From: Nematostella vectensis
Taxonomy: Eukaryota > Cnidaria > Anthozoa > Actiniaria > Edwardsiidae
Assembly (NCBI RefSeq): GCF_932526225.1
Contig: NC_064045.1
Coordinates: 434,001 to 498,000 of the forward strand
DNA length: 64,000 nt
Reading direction: 5' to 3'
Both the position numbers and the translations under genes were made by a program. Shown here one piece after another: positions 33,880 through 48,165 of the stretch (its first letter is position 1; every line of letters starts with the position of its first letter). Below the pieces are notes generated by a model. That model made no database searches and was not told where the DNA came from. It saw only the letters and a list, made by a program, of their open reading frames with translations.

Positions 33880-36800
33880 TTTTTTCGGTGTTTTGAATAG
33901 TCCACATGGTGTTCTTTGTTGAAGGGAAGTCTCAAAACTTCTGGGTTGGACTGCATGTGGTACTTCTAAGAGCCTCTCGAGAGAACAAGCCTTATCTAGA
34001 TTTTTTTGGTCCGTCCTGTCACGCCCAGGGCATGCACAAACACGTGTGGGCACCAACCCCTATCACTTTTGTAATGGTCCTTCTTCCCTATCACAAGTCT
34101 GCTACTCATAACATTATGTGGTGTCATGGAGTAATGTACTCTAACATGAGAGAGAAAGCGTCTTTTGTTTTAATTTTATATTGAAACCTGAGTCAACAGG
34201 TGTAAAGTGTATTAACACTAGCTTTACACCTGTAAAATATCAGAAACTATCTGTGATAGAAGTGGCTGGCGTAAAGACAGCTTGGCTTGCTTGAATCTCT
34301 GCCTTGTATTTGGATAGAAGTAGTTCTTTGATCTCGAACGGGTAAAGGGGCCCATGCAGGTTATTTTTTTTCAAGGTATACACCTTATAATTATAACTGA
34401 TGTCCATCGCAATCCCTGCTTCCTAAAGTTAGAGCCTAGTGCACCACTGGATTTCAATGGACTCCGAGAAATTTAAAAATGCATACTGCTAGTTTTGCCG
34501 CTGTTAATTTAACGTATACCATTGTCTGGTCTTGCAAATAAATAATAAGAGATACTTTATACATTTCAATATATACAGAAATACTTTATATATAAATATA
34601 ATATAAGAGTCGCCAGAGGGACTTTGAAGGCTTTTCCAAAAATGTGCTTAATATACATGTACGACCTACTTTGGGTTTAGAAGTTTGTGAGAAGTCATTG
34701 AATATCTTATTCGGTTTTGATTTATCTGGTGTACTGACTAGTCCTGGTGCAGGTGCCAATGGCCAGATTAGAAGAATTCTGGGCTCTTGTCAAAGTCGTA
34801 TTCGTTTTTTTTTTTTTTCTGTGTTTTGAATAGTCCACATGGTGTTCTTTGTTGAAGGGAAGTCTCAAAACTTCTGGGTTGGACCGCATGTGGTACTTCT
34901 AAGAGCCTCTCGAGAGAACAAGCCTTATCTAGATTTTTTTGGTCCGTCCTGTCACGCCCAGGGCATGCACAAACACGTGTGGGCACCAACCCCTATCACT
35001 TTTGTAATGGTCCTTCTTCCCTATCACAAGTCTGCTACTCATAACATTATGTGGTGTCATGGAGTAATGTACTCTAACATGAGAGAGAAAGCGTCTTTTG
35101 TTTTAATTTTATATTGAAACCTGTGTCAACAGGTGTAAAGTGTATTAACACTAGCTTTACACCTGTAAAATATCAGCAACTATCTGTGATAGAAGTGGCT
35201 GGCGTAATGACAGCTTGACTTGCTTGAATCTCTGCCTTGTATTTGGCTAGAACTAGTTCTTTGATCTCGAACGGGTAAAGGGGCCCATGCAGGTTATTTC
35301 TTTTCACGATATACACCTTATAATTATAATTGATGTCCATCGCAATCCCTGCTTCCTGAAGATAGAGCCTAGTGCACCACTGGAGTCCAATGGACTCCGT
35401 GAAATTTAAAAATGCATACCGCTAGTTTTGCCGCTGTTAATTTATCATATACCATTGTCTGGTCTCGCAAATAAATAATAAGAGATACATTATATATTTC
35501 AATATATACAGAAATACTTTATATGTTAATATAATATAAGAGTCTCCAGAGGGACTTTGAAGGCTGTTCCAAAACTGTGCTTATTATACATGTACGACCT
35601 ACTTTGGGTTTAGAAGTTTGTGAGAAGTCATTGAATATCTTATTAGGTTTTGATTCTCTGGTTACTGACAAGTCCTGGTGCAGGTGCCAATGGCCAGATT
35701 AGAAGAATTCTGGGCTCTTGTCAAAGTCGTATTCGTTTTTTATTTTTCGGTGTATTGAATAGTCCACATAGTGTTCTTTGTTGAAGGGAAGTCTCAAAAC
35801 TTCTGGGTTGGACCGCATATGGTACTTTTAAGAGCCTCTCGAGAGAACAAGCCTTATCTAGATTTTTTTGGTCCGTCCTGTCACGCCCAGGGCATGCACA
35901 AACACGTGAGGGCACCAACCCCCATCACTTTTGTAATGGTCCTTCTTCCTTATCACAAGTCTGCTACTCATAACATTATGTGGTGTCATGGAGTAATGTA
36001 CTCTTACATGAGAGAGAAAGCGTCTTTTGTTTTAATTTTATATTGAAACCTGAGTCAACAGGTGTAAAGTGTATTAACACTAGCTTTACACCTGTAAAAT
36101 ATCAGCAACTATCTGTGATAGAAGTGGCTGGCGTAAAGACAGCTTGGCTTGCTTGAATCTCTGCCTTGTATTTGGATAGAACTAGTTCTTTGATCTCGAA
36201 CGGGTAAAGGGGCCCATGCAGGTTATTTTTTTTCACGATATACACCTTATAATTATAATTGATGTCCATCGCAATCCCTGCTTCCTAAAGTTAGAGCCTA
36301 GTGCACCACTGGAGTCCAATGGACTCCGAGAAATTTAAAAATTCATACTGCTAGTTTTGCCGCTGTTAATTTAACATATACCATTGTCTGGTGTGGCAAA
36401 TAAATAATAAGAGATACTTTATACATTTCAATATATACAGAAATACTTTATATATTAATATAATATAAGAGTCTCCAGAGGGACTTTGAAGGCTGTTCCA
36501 AAAATGTGCTTATTATACATGTACGACCTACTTTGGGTTTAGAAGTTTGTGAGAAGTCATTGAATATCTTATTCGGTTTTGATTTATCTGGTGTACTGAC
36601 TAGTCCTGGTGCAGGTGCCAATGGCCAGATTAGAAGAGTTTTTGGCTCTTGTCAAAGTCGTATTCGTTTTTTATTTTTCGGTGTATTGAATAGTCCACAT
36701 GGTGTTCTTTGTTAAAGGGAAGTCTCAAAACTTCTGGGTTGGACCGCATATGGTACTTCTAAGAGCCTCTCGAGAGAACCAGCCTTATCTAGATTTTTTT

Positions 36801-37400
36801 GGTCCGTCCTGTCACGCCCAGGGCATGCACAAACACGTGTGGGCCCCACCCACCATCACTTTTGTAATGGTCCCTCTTCCTTATCACAAGTCTGGTACTC
36901 TTAACATGGAGTAATGTACTCTTACATGAGAGAGAAAGCGTCTTTTGTTTTAATTTTATATTGAAACCTGTGTCAACAGGTGTAAAGTGTATTAACACTA
37001 GCTTTACACCTATAAAATATCAACAACTATCTGTGATAGAAGTGGCTGGCGTAATGACAGCTTGGCTTGCTTGAATCTGTCTTGTATTTGGCTAGAACTA
37101 GTTCTTTGATCTCGAACGGGTAAAGGGGCCCATGCAGGTTATTTTTTTTCACGATATACACCTTATAATTATAATTGATGTCCATCGCAATCCCTGCTTC
37201 CTAAAGTTAGAGCCTAGTGCACCACTGGAGTCCAATGGACTCCGAGAAATTTAAAAATGCATACTGCTAGTTTTGCCGCTGTTAATTTATCATATACCAT
37301 TGTCTGGTCTCGCAAATAAATAATAAGAGATACATTATATATTTCAATATATACAGAAATACTTTATATATTAATATAATATAAGAGTCTCCAGAGGGAC
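33880..37400 (+). repeat. Mixed monomers between higher-order blocks
   Basis: The monomer at 33906 resembles the one at 23690 (GACTGCATGTGG, GATAGAAGTAGTTC, TTTCAAGGTATA). So the array before and after the duplicated pentamer block starts from the same monomer kind, as expected if the pentamer was inserted by unequal exchange. The next copies (34839, 35768, 36699) mix types II, III and II. Nothing but satellite is seen. Confidence 0.6.
36901..36910 (+). other. 13-bp deletion in one monomer
   Basis: Other copies read TTAACATTATGTGGTGTCATGG; here it is TTAACATGGAG. Thirteen bases between two CAT direct repeats are gone, leaving one CAT. This helps make the interval 36699 to 37611 the shortest in the array (912 bp). 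It is private to this copy. Confidence 0.85.
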
Positions 37401-40400
37401 TTTGAAGGGTGTTCCAAAACTGTGCTTATTATACATGTACGACCTACTTTGGGTTTAGAAGTTTGTGAGAAGTCATTGAATATCTTATTCGGTTTTGATT
37501 CTCTGGTTACTGACAAGTCCTGGTGCAGGTGCTAATGGCCAGATTAGAAGAGTTCTGGGCTCTTGTCAAAGTCGTATTCGTTTTTTTTTTCTGTGTTTTG
37601 AATAGTCCACATGGTGTTCTTTGTTGAAGGGAAGTCTCAAAACTTCTGGGTTGGACCGCATGTGGTACTTCTAAGAGCCTCTCGAGAGAACAAGCCTTAT
37701 CTAGATTTTTTTGGTCCGTCCTGTCACGCCCAGGGCATGCACAAACACGTGTGGGCACCAACCCCTATCACTTTTGTAATGGTCCTTCTTCCCTATCACA
37801 AGTCTGCTACTCATAACATTATGTGGTGTCATGGAGTAATGTACTCTAACATGAGAGAGAAAGCGTCTTTTGTTTTAATTTTATATTGAAACCTGTGTCA
37901 ACAGGTGTAAAGTGTATTAACACTAGCTTTACACCTGTAAAATATCAGCAACTATCTGTGATAGAAGTGGCTGGCGTAATGACAGCTTGGCTTGCTTGAA
38001 TCTCTGCCTTGTATTTGGCTAGAACTAGTTCTTTGATCTCGAACGGGTAAAGGGGCCCATGCAGGTTATTTTTTTTTCACGATATACACCTTATAATTAT
38101 AATTGATGTCCATCGCAATCCCTGCTTCCTAAAGATAGAGCCTAGTGCACCACTGGAGTCCAATGGACTCCGTGAAATTTAAAAATGCATACCGCTAGTT
38201 TTGCCGCTGTTAATTTATCATATACCATTGTCTGGTCTCGCAAATAAATAATAAGAGATACATTATATATTTCAATATATACAGAAATACTTTATATGTT
38301 AATATAATATAAGAGTCTCCAGAGGGACTTTGAAGGCTGTTCCAAAACTGTGCTTATTATACATGTACGGCCTACTTTGGGTTTAGAAGTTTGTGAGAAG
38401 TCATTGAATATCTTATTCGGTTTTGATTCTCTGGTTACTGACAAGTCCTGGTGCAGGTGGCAATGGCCAGATTAGAAGAATTCTGGGCTCTTGTCAAAGT
38501 CGTATTCGTTTTTTATTTTTCGGTGTATTGAATAGTCCACATAGTGTTCTTTGTTGAAGGGAAGTCTCAAAACTTCTGGGTTGGACCGCATATGGTACTT
38601 TTAAGAGCCTCTCGAGAGAACAAGCCTTATCTAGATTTTTTTGGTCCGTCCTGTCACGCCCAGGGCATGCACAAACACGTGAGGGCACCAGCCCCCATTA
38701 CTTTTGTAATGGTCCTTCTTCCTTATCACAAGTCTGCTACTCATAACATTATGTGGTGTCATGGAGTAATGTACTCTTACATGAGAGAGAAAGCGTCTTT
38801 TGTTTTAATTTTATATTGAAACCTGTGTCAACAGGTGTAAAGTGTATTAACACTAGCTTTACACCTATAAAATATCAACAACTATCTGTGATAGAAGTGG
38901 CTGGCGTAATGACAGCTTGGCTTGCTTGAATCTGTCTTGTATTTGGCTAGAACTAGTTATTTGATCTCGAACGGGTAAAGGGGCCCATGCAGGTTATTTT
39001 TTTTCACGATATACACCTTATAATTATAATTGATGTCCATCGCAATCCCTGCTTCCTAAAGTTAGAGCCTAGTGCACCACTGGAGTCCAATGGACTCCGA
39101 GAAATTTAAAAATGCATACTGCTAGTTTTGCCGCTGTTAATTTATCATATACCATTGTCTGGTCTCGCAAATAAATAATAAGAGATACATTATATATTTC
39201 AATATATACAGAAATACTTTATATATTAATATAATATAAGAGTCTCCAGAGGGACTTTGAAGGGTGTTCCAAAACTGTGCTTATTATACATGTACGACCT
39301 ACTTTGGGTTTAGAAGTTTGTGAGAAGTCATTGAATATCTTATTCGGTTTTGATTCTCTGGTTACTGACAAGTCCTGGTGCAGGTGCTAATGGCCAGATT
39401 AGAAGAGTTCTGGGCTCTTGTCAAAGTCGTATTCGTTTTTTTTTTCTGTGTTTTGAATAGTCCACATGGTGTTCTTTGTTGAAGGGAAGTCTCAAAACTT
39501 CTGGGTTGGACCGCATGTGGTACTTCTAAGAGCCTCTCGAGAGAACAAGCCTTATCTAGATTTTTTTGGTCCGTCCTGTCACGCCCAGGGCATGCACAAA
39601 CACGTGTGGGCACCAACCCCTATCACTTTTGTAATGGTCCTTCTTCCCTATCACAAGTCTGCTACTCATAACATTATGTGGTGTCATGGAGTAATGTACT
39701 CTAACATGAGAGAGAAAGCGTCTTTTGTTTTAATTTTATATTGAAACCTGTGTCAACAGGTGTAAAGTGTATTAACACTAGCTTTACACCTGTTAAATAT
39801 CAGCAACTATCTGTGATAGAAGTGGCTGGCGTAATGACAGCTTGACTTGCTTGAATCTCTGCCTTGTATTTGGCTAGAACTAGTTCTTTGATCTCGAACG
39901 GGTAAAGGGGCCCATGCAGGTTATTTCTTTTCACGATATACACCTTATAATTATAATTGATGTCCATCGCAATCCCTGCTTCCTCAAGATAGAGCCTAGT
40001 GCACCACTGGAGTCCAATGGACTCCGTGAAATTTAAAAATGCATACCGCTAGTTTTGCCGCTGTTAATTTATCTTATACCATTGTCTGGTCTCGCAAATA
40101 AATAATAAGAGATACATTATATATTTCAATATATACAGAAATACTTTATATGTTAATATAATATAAGAGTCTCCAGAGGGACTTTGAAGGCTGTTCCAAA
40201 ACTGTGCTTATTATACATGTACGACCTACTTTGGGTTTAGAAGTTTGTGAGAAGTCATTGAATATCTTATTAGGTTTTGATTCTCTGGTTACTGACAAGT
40301 CCTGGTGCAGGTGGCAATGGCCAGATTAGAAGAATTCTGGGCTCTTGTCAAAGTCGTATTCGTTTTTTATTTTTCGGTGTATTGAATAGTCCACATAGTG

Positions 40401-42400
40401 TTCTTTGTTGAAGGGAAGTCTCAAAACTTCTGGGTTGGACCGCATATGGCACTTTTAAGAGCCTCTCGAGAGAACAAGCCTTATCTAGATTTTTTTGGTC
40501 CGTCCTGTCACGCCCAGGGCATGCACAAACACGTGAGGGCACCAGCCCCCATTACTTTTGTAATGGTCCTTCTTCCTTATCACAAGTCTGCTACTCATAA
40601 CATTATGTGGTGTCATGGAGTAATGTACTCTTACATGAGAGAGAAAGCGTCTTTTGTTTTAATTTTATATTGAAACCTGTGTCAACAGGTGTAAAGTGTA
40701 TTAACACTAGCTTTACACCTATAAAATATCAACAACTATCTGTGATAGAAGTGGCTGGCGTAATGACAGCTTGGCTTGCTTGAATCTGTCTTGTATTTGG
40801 CTAGAACTAGTTCTTTGATCTCGAACGGGTAAAGGGGCCCATGCAGGTTATTTTTTTTCACGATATACACCTTATAATTATAATTGATGTCCATCGCAAT
40901 CCCTGCTTCCTAAAGTTAGAGCCTAGTGCACCACTGGAGTCCAATGGACTCCGAGAAATTTAAAAATGCATACTGCTAGTTTTGCCGCTGTTAATTTATC
41001 ATATACCATTGTCTGGTCTCGCAAATAAATAATAAGAGATACATTATATATTTCAATATATACAGAAATACTTTATATATTAATATAATATAAGAGTCTC
41101 CAGAGGGACTTTGAAGGGTGTTCCAAAACTGTGCTTATTATACATGTACGACCTACTTTGGGTTTAGAAGTTTGTGAGAAGTCATTGAATATCTTATTCG
41201 GTTTTGATTCTCTGGTTACTGACAAGTCCTGGTGCAGGTGCTAATGGCCAGATTAGAAGAGTTCTGGGCTCTTGTCAAAGTCGTATTCGTTTTTTTTTTT
41301 CTGTGTTTTGAATAGTCCACATGGTGTTCTTTGTTGAAGGGAAGTCTCAAAACTTCTGGGTTGGACCGCATGTGGTACTTCTAAGAGCCTCTCGAGAGAA
41401 CAAGCCTTATCTAGATTTTTTTGGTCCGTCCTGTCACGCCCAGGGCATGCACAAACACGTGTGGGCACCAACCCCTATCACTTTTGTAATGGTCCTTCTT
41501 CCCTATCACAAGTCTGCTACTCATAACATTATGTGGTGTCATGGAGTAATGTACTCTAACATGAGAGAGAAAGCGTCTTTTGTTTTAATTTTATATTGAA
41601 ACCTGTGTCAACAGGTGTAAAGTGTATTAACACTAGCTTTACACCTGTAAAATATCAGCAACTATCTGTGATAGAAGTGGCTGGCGTAATGACAGCTTGG
41701 CTTGCTTGAATCTCTGCCTTGTATTTGGCTAGAACTAGTTCTTTGATCTCGAACGGGTAAAGGGGCCCATGCAGGTTATTTTTTTTTCACGATATACACC
41801 TTATAATTATAATTGATGTCCATCGCAATCCCTGCTTCCTAAAGATAGAGCCTAGTGCACCACTGGAGTCCAATGGACTCCGAGAAATTTAAAAATGCAT
41901 ACTGCTAGTTTTGCCGCTGTTAATTTATCATATACCATTGTCTGGTCTCGCAAATGAATAATAAGAGATACATTATATATTTCAATATATACAGAAATAC
42001 TTTATATGTTAATATAATATAAGAGTCTCCAGAGGGACTTTGAAGGCTGTTCCAAAACTGTGCTTATTATACATGTACGGCCTACTTTGGGTTTAGAAGT
42101 TTGTGAGAAGTCATTGAATATCTTATTCGGTTTTGATTCTCTGGTTACTGACAAGTCCTGGTGCAGGTGGCAATGGCCAGATTAGAAGAATTCTGGGCTC
42201 TTGTCAAAGTCGTATTCGTTTTTTATTTTTCGGTGTATTGAATAGTCCACATAGTGTTCTTTGTTGAAGGGAAGTCTCAAAACTTCTGGGTTGGACCGCA
42301 TATGGTACTTTTAAGAGCCTCTCGAGAGAACAAGCCTTATCTAGATTTTTTTGGTCCGTCCTGTCACGCCCAGGGCATGCACAAACACGTGAGGGCACCA
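37400..42400 (+). repeat. Higher-order dimer, about 1855 bp, about 2.5-3 copies
   Basis: Landmarks 37611, 39466 and 41321 (one member) and 38541, 40395 and 42251 (the other) repeat at 1854-1856 bp. Private variants confirm the register: TTTGAAGGGTGTTCC near 37401, 39258 and 41113; GCAGGTGGCAATGG near 38453, 40308 and 42163; CACCAGCCCCCATTAC near 38687, 40542 and 42397. Single changes such as CTTGACTTGC near 39840 and CTTATACC near 40074 distinguish the copies. Confidence 0.78.
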
Positions 42401-45400
42401 GCCCCCATTACTTTTGTAATGGTCCTTCTTCCTTATCACAAGTCTGCTACTCATAAAATTATGTGGTGTCATGATTAATGTACTCTTACATGAGAGAGAA
42501 AGCGTCTTTTGTTTTAATTTTATATTGAAACCTGAGTCAACAGGTGTAAAGTGTATTAACACTAGCTTTACACCTGTGAAATATCAGCAACTACCTGTGA
42601 TAGAAGTGGCTGGCGTAAAGACAGCTTGGCTTGCTTGAATCTCTGCCTTGTATTTGGATAGAACTAGTTCTTTGATCTCGAACGGGTAAAGGGGCCCATG
42701 CAGGTTATTTTTTTCACGATATACACCTTATAATTATAATTGATGTCCATCGCAATCCCTGCTTCCTAAAGTTAGAGCCTAGTGCACCACTGGAGTCCAA
42801 TGGACTCCGAGAAATTTAAAAATTCATACTGCTAGTTTTGCCGCTGTTAATTTAACATATACCATTGTCTGGTGTTGCAAATAAATAATAAGAGATACTT
42901 TATACATTTCAATATATACAGAAATACTTTATATATTAATATAATATAAGAGTCTCCAGAGGGACTTTGAAGGCTGTTCCAAAAATGTGCTTATTATACA
43001 TGTACGACCTACTTTGGGTTTAGAAGTTTGTGAGAAGTCATTGAATATCTTATTCGGTTTTGATTTATCTGGTGTACTGACTAGTCCTGGTGCAGGTGCC
43101 AATGGCCAGATTAGAAGAGTTTTGGGCTCTTGTCAAAGTCGTATTCGTTTTTTATTTTTCGGTGTATTGAATAGTCCACATGGTGTTCTTTGTTAAAGGG
43201 AAGTCTCAAAACTTCTGGGTTGGACCGCATATGGTACTTCTAAGAGCCTCTCGAGAGAACCAGCCTTATCTAGATTTTTTTGGTCCGTCCTGTCACGCCC
43301 AGGGCATGCACAAACACGTGTGGGCCGCACCCACCATCACTTTTGTAATGGTCCCTCTTCCTTATCACAAGTCTGGTACTCTTAACATTATGTGGTGTCA
43401 TGGAGTAATGTACTCTTACATGAGAGAGAAAGCGTCTTTTGTTTTAATTTTATATTGAAACCTGAGTCAACAGGTGTAAAGTGTATTAAAACTAGCTTTA
43501 CACCTGTAAAATATCAGCAACTACCTGTGATAGAAGTGGCTGGCGTAAAGACAGCTTGGCTTGCTTGAATCTCTGCCTTGTATTTGGATAGAACTAGTTC
43601 TTTGATCTCGAACGGGTAAAGGGGCCCATGCAGGTTATTTTTTTTCACGATATACACCTTATAATTATAATTGATGTCCATCGCAATCCCTGCTTCCTAA
43701 AGTTAGAGCCTAGTGCACCACTGGAGTCCAATGGACTCCGAGAAATTTAAAAATTCATACTGCTAGTTTTGCCGCTGTTAATTTAACATATACCATTGTC
43801 TGGTCTCGCAAATGAATAATAAGAGATACATTATATATTTCAATATATACAGAAATACTTTATATGTTAATATAATATAAGAGTCTCCAGAGGGACTTTG
43901 AAGGCTGTTCCAAAACTGTGCTTATTATACATGTACGGCCTACTTTGGGTTTAGAAGTTTGTGAGAAGTCATTGAATATCTTATTCGGTTTTGATTCTCT
44001 GGTTACTGACAAGTCCTGGTGCAGGTGGCAATGGCCAGATTAGAAGAATTCTGGGCTCTTGTCAAAGTCGTATTCGTTTTTTATTTTTCGGTGTATTGAA
44101 TAGTCCACATAGTGTTCTTTGTTGAAGGGAAGTCTCAAAACTTCTGGGTTGGACCGCATATGGTACTTTTAAGAGCCTCTCGAGAGAACAAGCCTTATCT
44201 AGATTTTTTTGGTCCGTCCTGTCACGCCCAGGGCATGCACAAACACGTGAGGGCACCAGCCCCCATTACTTTTGTAATGGTCCTTCTTCCTTATCACAAG
44301 TCTGCTACTCATAAAATTATGTGGTGTCATGATTAATGTACTCTTACATGAGAGAGAAAGCGTCTTTTGTTTTAATTTTATATTGAAACCTGAGTCAACA
44401 GGTGTAAAGTGTATTAACACTAGCTTTACACCTGTGAAATATCAGCAACTACCTGTGATAGAAGTGGCTGGCGTAAAGACAGCTTGGCTTGCTTGAATCT
44501 CTGCCTTGTATTTGGATAGAACTAGTTCTTTGATCTCGAACGGGTAAAGGGGCCCATGCAGGTTATTTTTTTCACGATATACACCTTATAATTATAATTG
44601 ATGTCCATCGCAATCCCTGCTTCCTAAAGTTAGAGCCTAGTGCACCACTGGAGTCCAATGGACTCCGAGAAATTTAAAAATTCATACTGCTAGTTTTGCC
44701 GCTGTTAATTTAACATATACCATTGTCTGGTGTTGCAAATAAATAATAAGAGATACTTTATACATTTCAATATATACAGAAATACTTTATATATTAATAT
44801 AATATAAGAGTCTCCAGAGGGACTTTGAAGGCTGTTCCAAAAATGTGCTTATTATACATGTACGACCTACTTTGGGTTTAGAAGTTTGTGAGAAGTCATT
44901 GAATATCTTATTCGGTTTTGATTTATCTGGTGTACTGACTAGTCCTGGTGCAGGTGCCAATGGCCAGATTAGAAGAGTTTTGGGCTCTTGTCAAAGTCGT
45001 ATTCGTTTTTTATTTTTCGGTGTATTGAATAGTCCACATGGTGTTCTTTGTTAAAGGGAAGTCTCAAAACTTCTGGGTTGGACCGCATATGGTACTTCTA
45101 AGAGCCTCTCGAGAGAACCAGCCTTATCTAGATTTTTTTGGTCCGTCCTGTCACGCCCAGGGCATGCACAAACACGTGTGGGCCGCACCCACCATCACTT
45201 TTGTAATGGTCCCTCTTCCTTATCACAAGTCTGGTACTCTTAACATTATGTGGTGTCATGGAGTAATGTACTCTTACATGAGAGAGAAAGCGTCTTTTGT
45301 TTTAATTTTATATTGAAACCTGAGTCAACAGGTGTAAAGTGTATTAAAACTAGCTTTACACCTGTAAAATATCAGCAACTACCTGTGATAGAAGTGGCTG

Positions 45401-45660
45401 GCGTAAAGACAGCTTGGCTTGCTTGAATCTCTGCCTTGTATTTGGATAGAACTAGTTCTTTGATCTCGAACGGGTAAAGGGGCCCATGCAGGTTATTTTT
45501 TTTCACGATATACACCTTATAATTATAATTGATGTCCATCGCAATCCCTGCTTCCTAAAGTTAGAGCCTAGTGCACCACTGGAGTCCAATGGACTCCGAG
45601 AAATTTAAAAATTCATACTGCTAGTTTTGCCGCTGTTAATTTAACATATACCATTGTCTG
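41945..45660 (+). repeat. Tandem duplication of a 1858-bp dimer with readable junction
   Basis: Bases of about 41945-43802 recur at 43803-45660. Shared rare sites include CAAATGAATAATAAG (near 41952 and 43810), GTCATGATTAATG (near 42468 and 44326), CACCTGTGAAATATC, CTACCTGTGATAG and GTATTAAAACTAG. Both ends of the unit fall in ACCATTGTCTGGT. At 43.79-43.80 kb the sequence switches from the TTAACATATACC kind to the TCTCGCAAATG kind, which marks the exchange point. Confidence 0.8.
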
Positions 45661-48165
45661 GTGTTGCAAATAAATAATAAGAGATACTTTATACATTTCA
45701 ATATATACAGAAATACTTTATATATTAATATAATATAAGAGTCTCCAGAGGGACTTTGAAGTCTGTTCCAAAAATGTGCTTATTATACATGTACGACCTA
45801 CTTTGGGTTTAGAAGTTTGTGAGAAGTCATTGAATATCTTATTCGGTTTTGATTTATCTGGTGTACTGACTAATCCTGGTGCAGGTGCCAATGGCCAGAT
45901 TAGAAGAGTTTTGGGCTCTTGTCAAAGTCGTATTCGTTTTTTATTTTTCGGTGTATTGAATAGTCCACATGGTGTTCTTTGTTGAAGGGAAGTCTCAAAA
46001 CTTCTGGGTTGGACCGCATATGGTACTTCTAAGAGCCTCTCGAGAGAACCAGCCTTATCTAGATTTTTTTGGTCCGTCCTGTCACGCCCAGGGCATGCAC
46101 AAACACGTGTGGGCCGCACCCACCATCACTTTTGTAATGGTCCCTCTTCCTTATCACAAGTCTGGTACTCTTAACATTATGTGGTGTCATGGAGTAATGT
46201 ACTCTTACATGAGAGAGAAAGCGTCTTTTGTTTTAATTTTATATTGAAACCTGTGTCAACAGGTGTAAAGTGTATTAACACTAGCTTTACACCTGTAAAA
46301 TATCAACAACTATCTGTGATAGAAGTGGCTGGCGTAATGACAGCTTGGCTTGCTTGAATCTCTGCCTTGTATTTGGCTAGAACTAGTTCTTTGATCTCGA
46401 ACGGGTAAAGGGGCCCATGCAGGTTATTTTTTTTTTACGATATACACCTTATGATTATAAATAATGTTCATCGCAATCCCTGCTTCCTAAAGTTACAGCC
46501 TAGTGCACCACTGGAGTCCAATGGACTCCGAGAAATTTAAAAATTCATACTGCTAGTTTTGCCGCTGTTAATTTAACATATACCATTGTCTGGTGTTGCA
46601 AATAAATAATAAGAGATACTTTATACATTTCAATATATACAGAAATACTTTATATATTAATATAATATAAGAGTCTCCAGAGGGACTTTGAAGGCTGTTC
46701 CAAAAATGTGCTTATTATACATGTACGACCTACTTTGGGTTTAGAAGTTTGTGAGAAGTCATTGAATATCTTATTCGGTTTTGATTTATCTGGTGTACTG
46801 ACTAGTCCTGGTGCAGGTGCCAATGGCCAGATTAGAAGAGTTTTGGGCTCTTGTCAAAGTCGTATTCGTTTTTTATTTTTCGGTGTATTGAATAGTCCAC
46901 ATGGTGTTCTTTGTTAAAGGGAAGTCTCAAAACTTCTGGGTTGGACCGCATATGGTACTTCTAAGAGCCTCTCGAGAGAACCAGCCTTATCTAGATTTTT
47001 TTGGTCCGTCCTGTCACGCCCAGGGCATGCACAAACACGTGTGGGCCGCACCCACCATCACTTTTGTAATGGTCCCTCTTCCTTATCACAAGTCTGGTAC
47101 TCTTAACATTATGTGGTGTCATGGAGTAATGTACTCTTACATGAGAGAGAAAGCGTCTTTTGTTTTAATTTTATATTGAAACCTGAGTCAACAGGTGTAA
47201 AGTGTATTAAAACTAGCTTTACACCTGTAAAATATCAGCAACTACCTGTGATAGAAGTGGCTGGCGTAAAGACAGCTTGGCTTGCTTGAATCTCTGCCTT
47301 GTATTTGGATAGAACTAGTTCTTTGATCTCGAACGGGTAAAGGGGCCCATGCAGGTTATTTTTTTTCACGATATACACCTTATAATTATAATTGATGTCC
47401 ATCGCAATCCCTGCTTCCTAAAGTTAGAGCCTAGTGCACCACTGGAGTCCAATGGACTCCGAGAAATTTAAAAATTCATACTGCTAGTTTTGCCGCTGTT
47501 AATTTAACATATACCATTGTCTGGTGTTGCAAATAAATAATAAGAGATACTTTATACATTTCAATATATACAGAAATACTTTATATATTAATATAATATA
47601 AGAGTCTCCAGAGGGACTTTGAAGTCTGTTCCAAAAATGTGCTTATTATACATGTACGACCTACTTTGGGTTTAGAAGTTTGTGAGAAGTCATTGAATAT
47701 CTTATTCGGTTTTGATTTATCTGGTGTACTGACTAATCCTGGTGCAGGTGCCAATGGCCAGATTAGAAGAGTTTTGGGCTCTTGTCAAAGTCGTATTCGT
47801 TTTTTATTTTTCGGTGTATTGAATAGTCCACATGGTGTTCTTTGTTGAAGGGAAGTCTCAAAACTTCTGGGTTGGACCGCATATGGTACTTCTAAGAGCC
47901 TCTCGAGAGAACCAGCCTTATCTAGATTTTTTTGGTCCGTCCTGTCACGCCCAGGGCATGCACAAACACGTGTGGGCCGCACCCACCATCACTTTTGTAA
48001 TGGTCCCTCTTCCTTATCACAAGTCTGGTACTCTTAACATTATGTGGTGTCATGGAGTAATGTACTCTTACATGAGAGAGAAAGCGTCTTTTGTTTTAAT
48101 TTTATATTGAAACCTGTGTCAACAGGTGTAAAGTGTATTAACACTAGCTTTACACCTGTAAAATA
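44640..48165 (+). repeat. Higher-order dimer, 1863-bp offset, two copies
   Basis: About 44640-46302 recurs at about 46503-48165, with GAAGTCTGTTCC at 45758 and 47621 and GACTAATCCTGG near 45869 and 47732. It stops on the left where 46436-46500 has private changes (TTATGATTATAAATAATG, GTTACAGCC). It stops on the right where ATCAACAAC at 46308 meets ATCAGCAAC at 48171. It overlaps the 1858-bp duplication, so two rounds of exchange hit this region. Confidence 0.72.
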
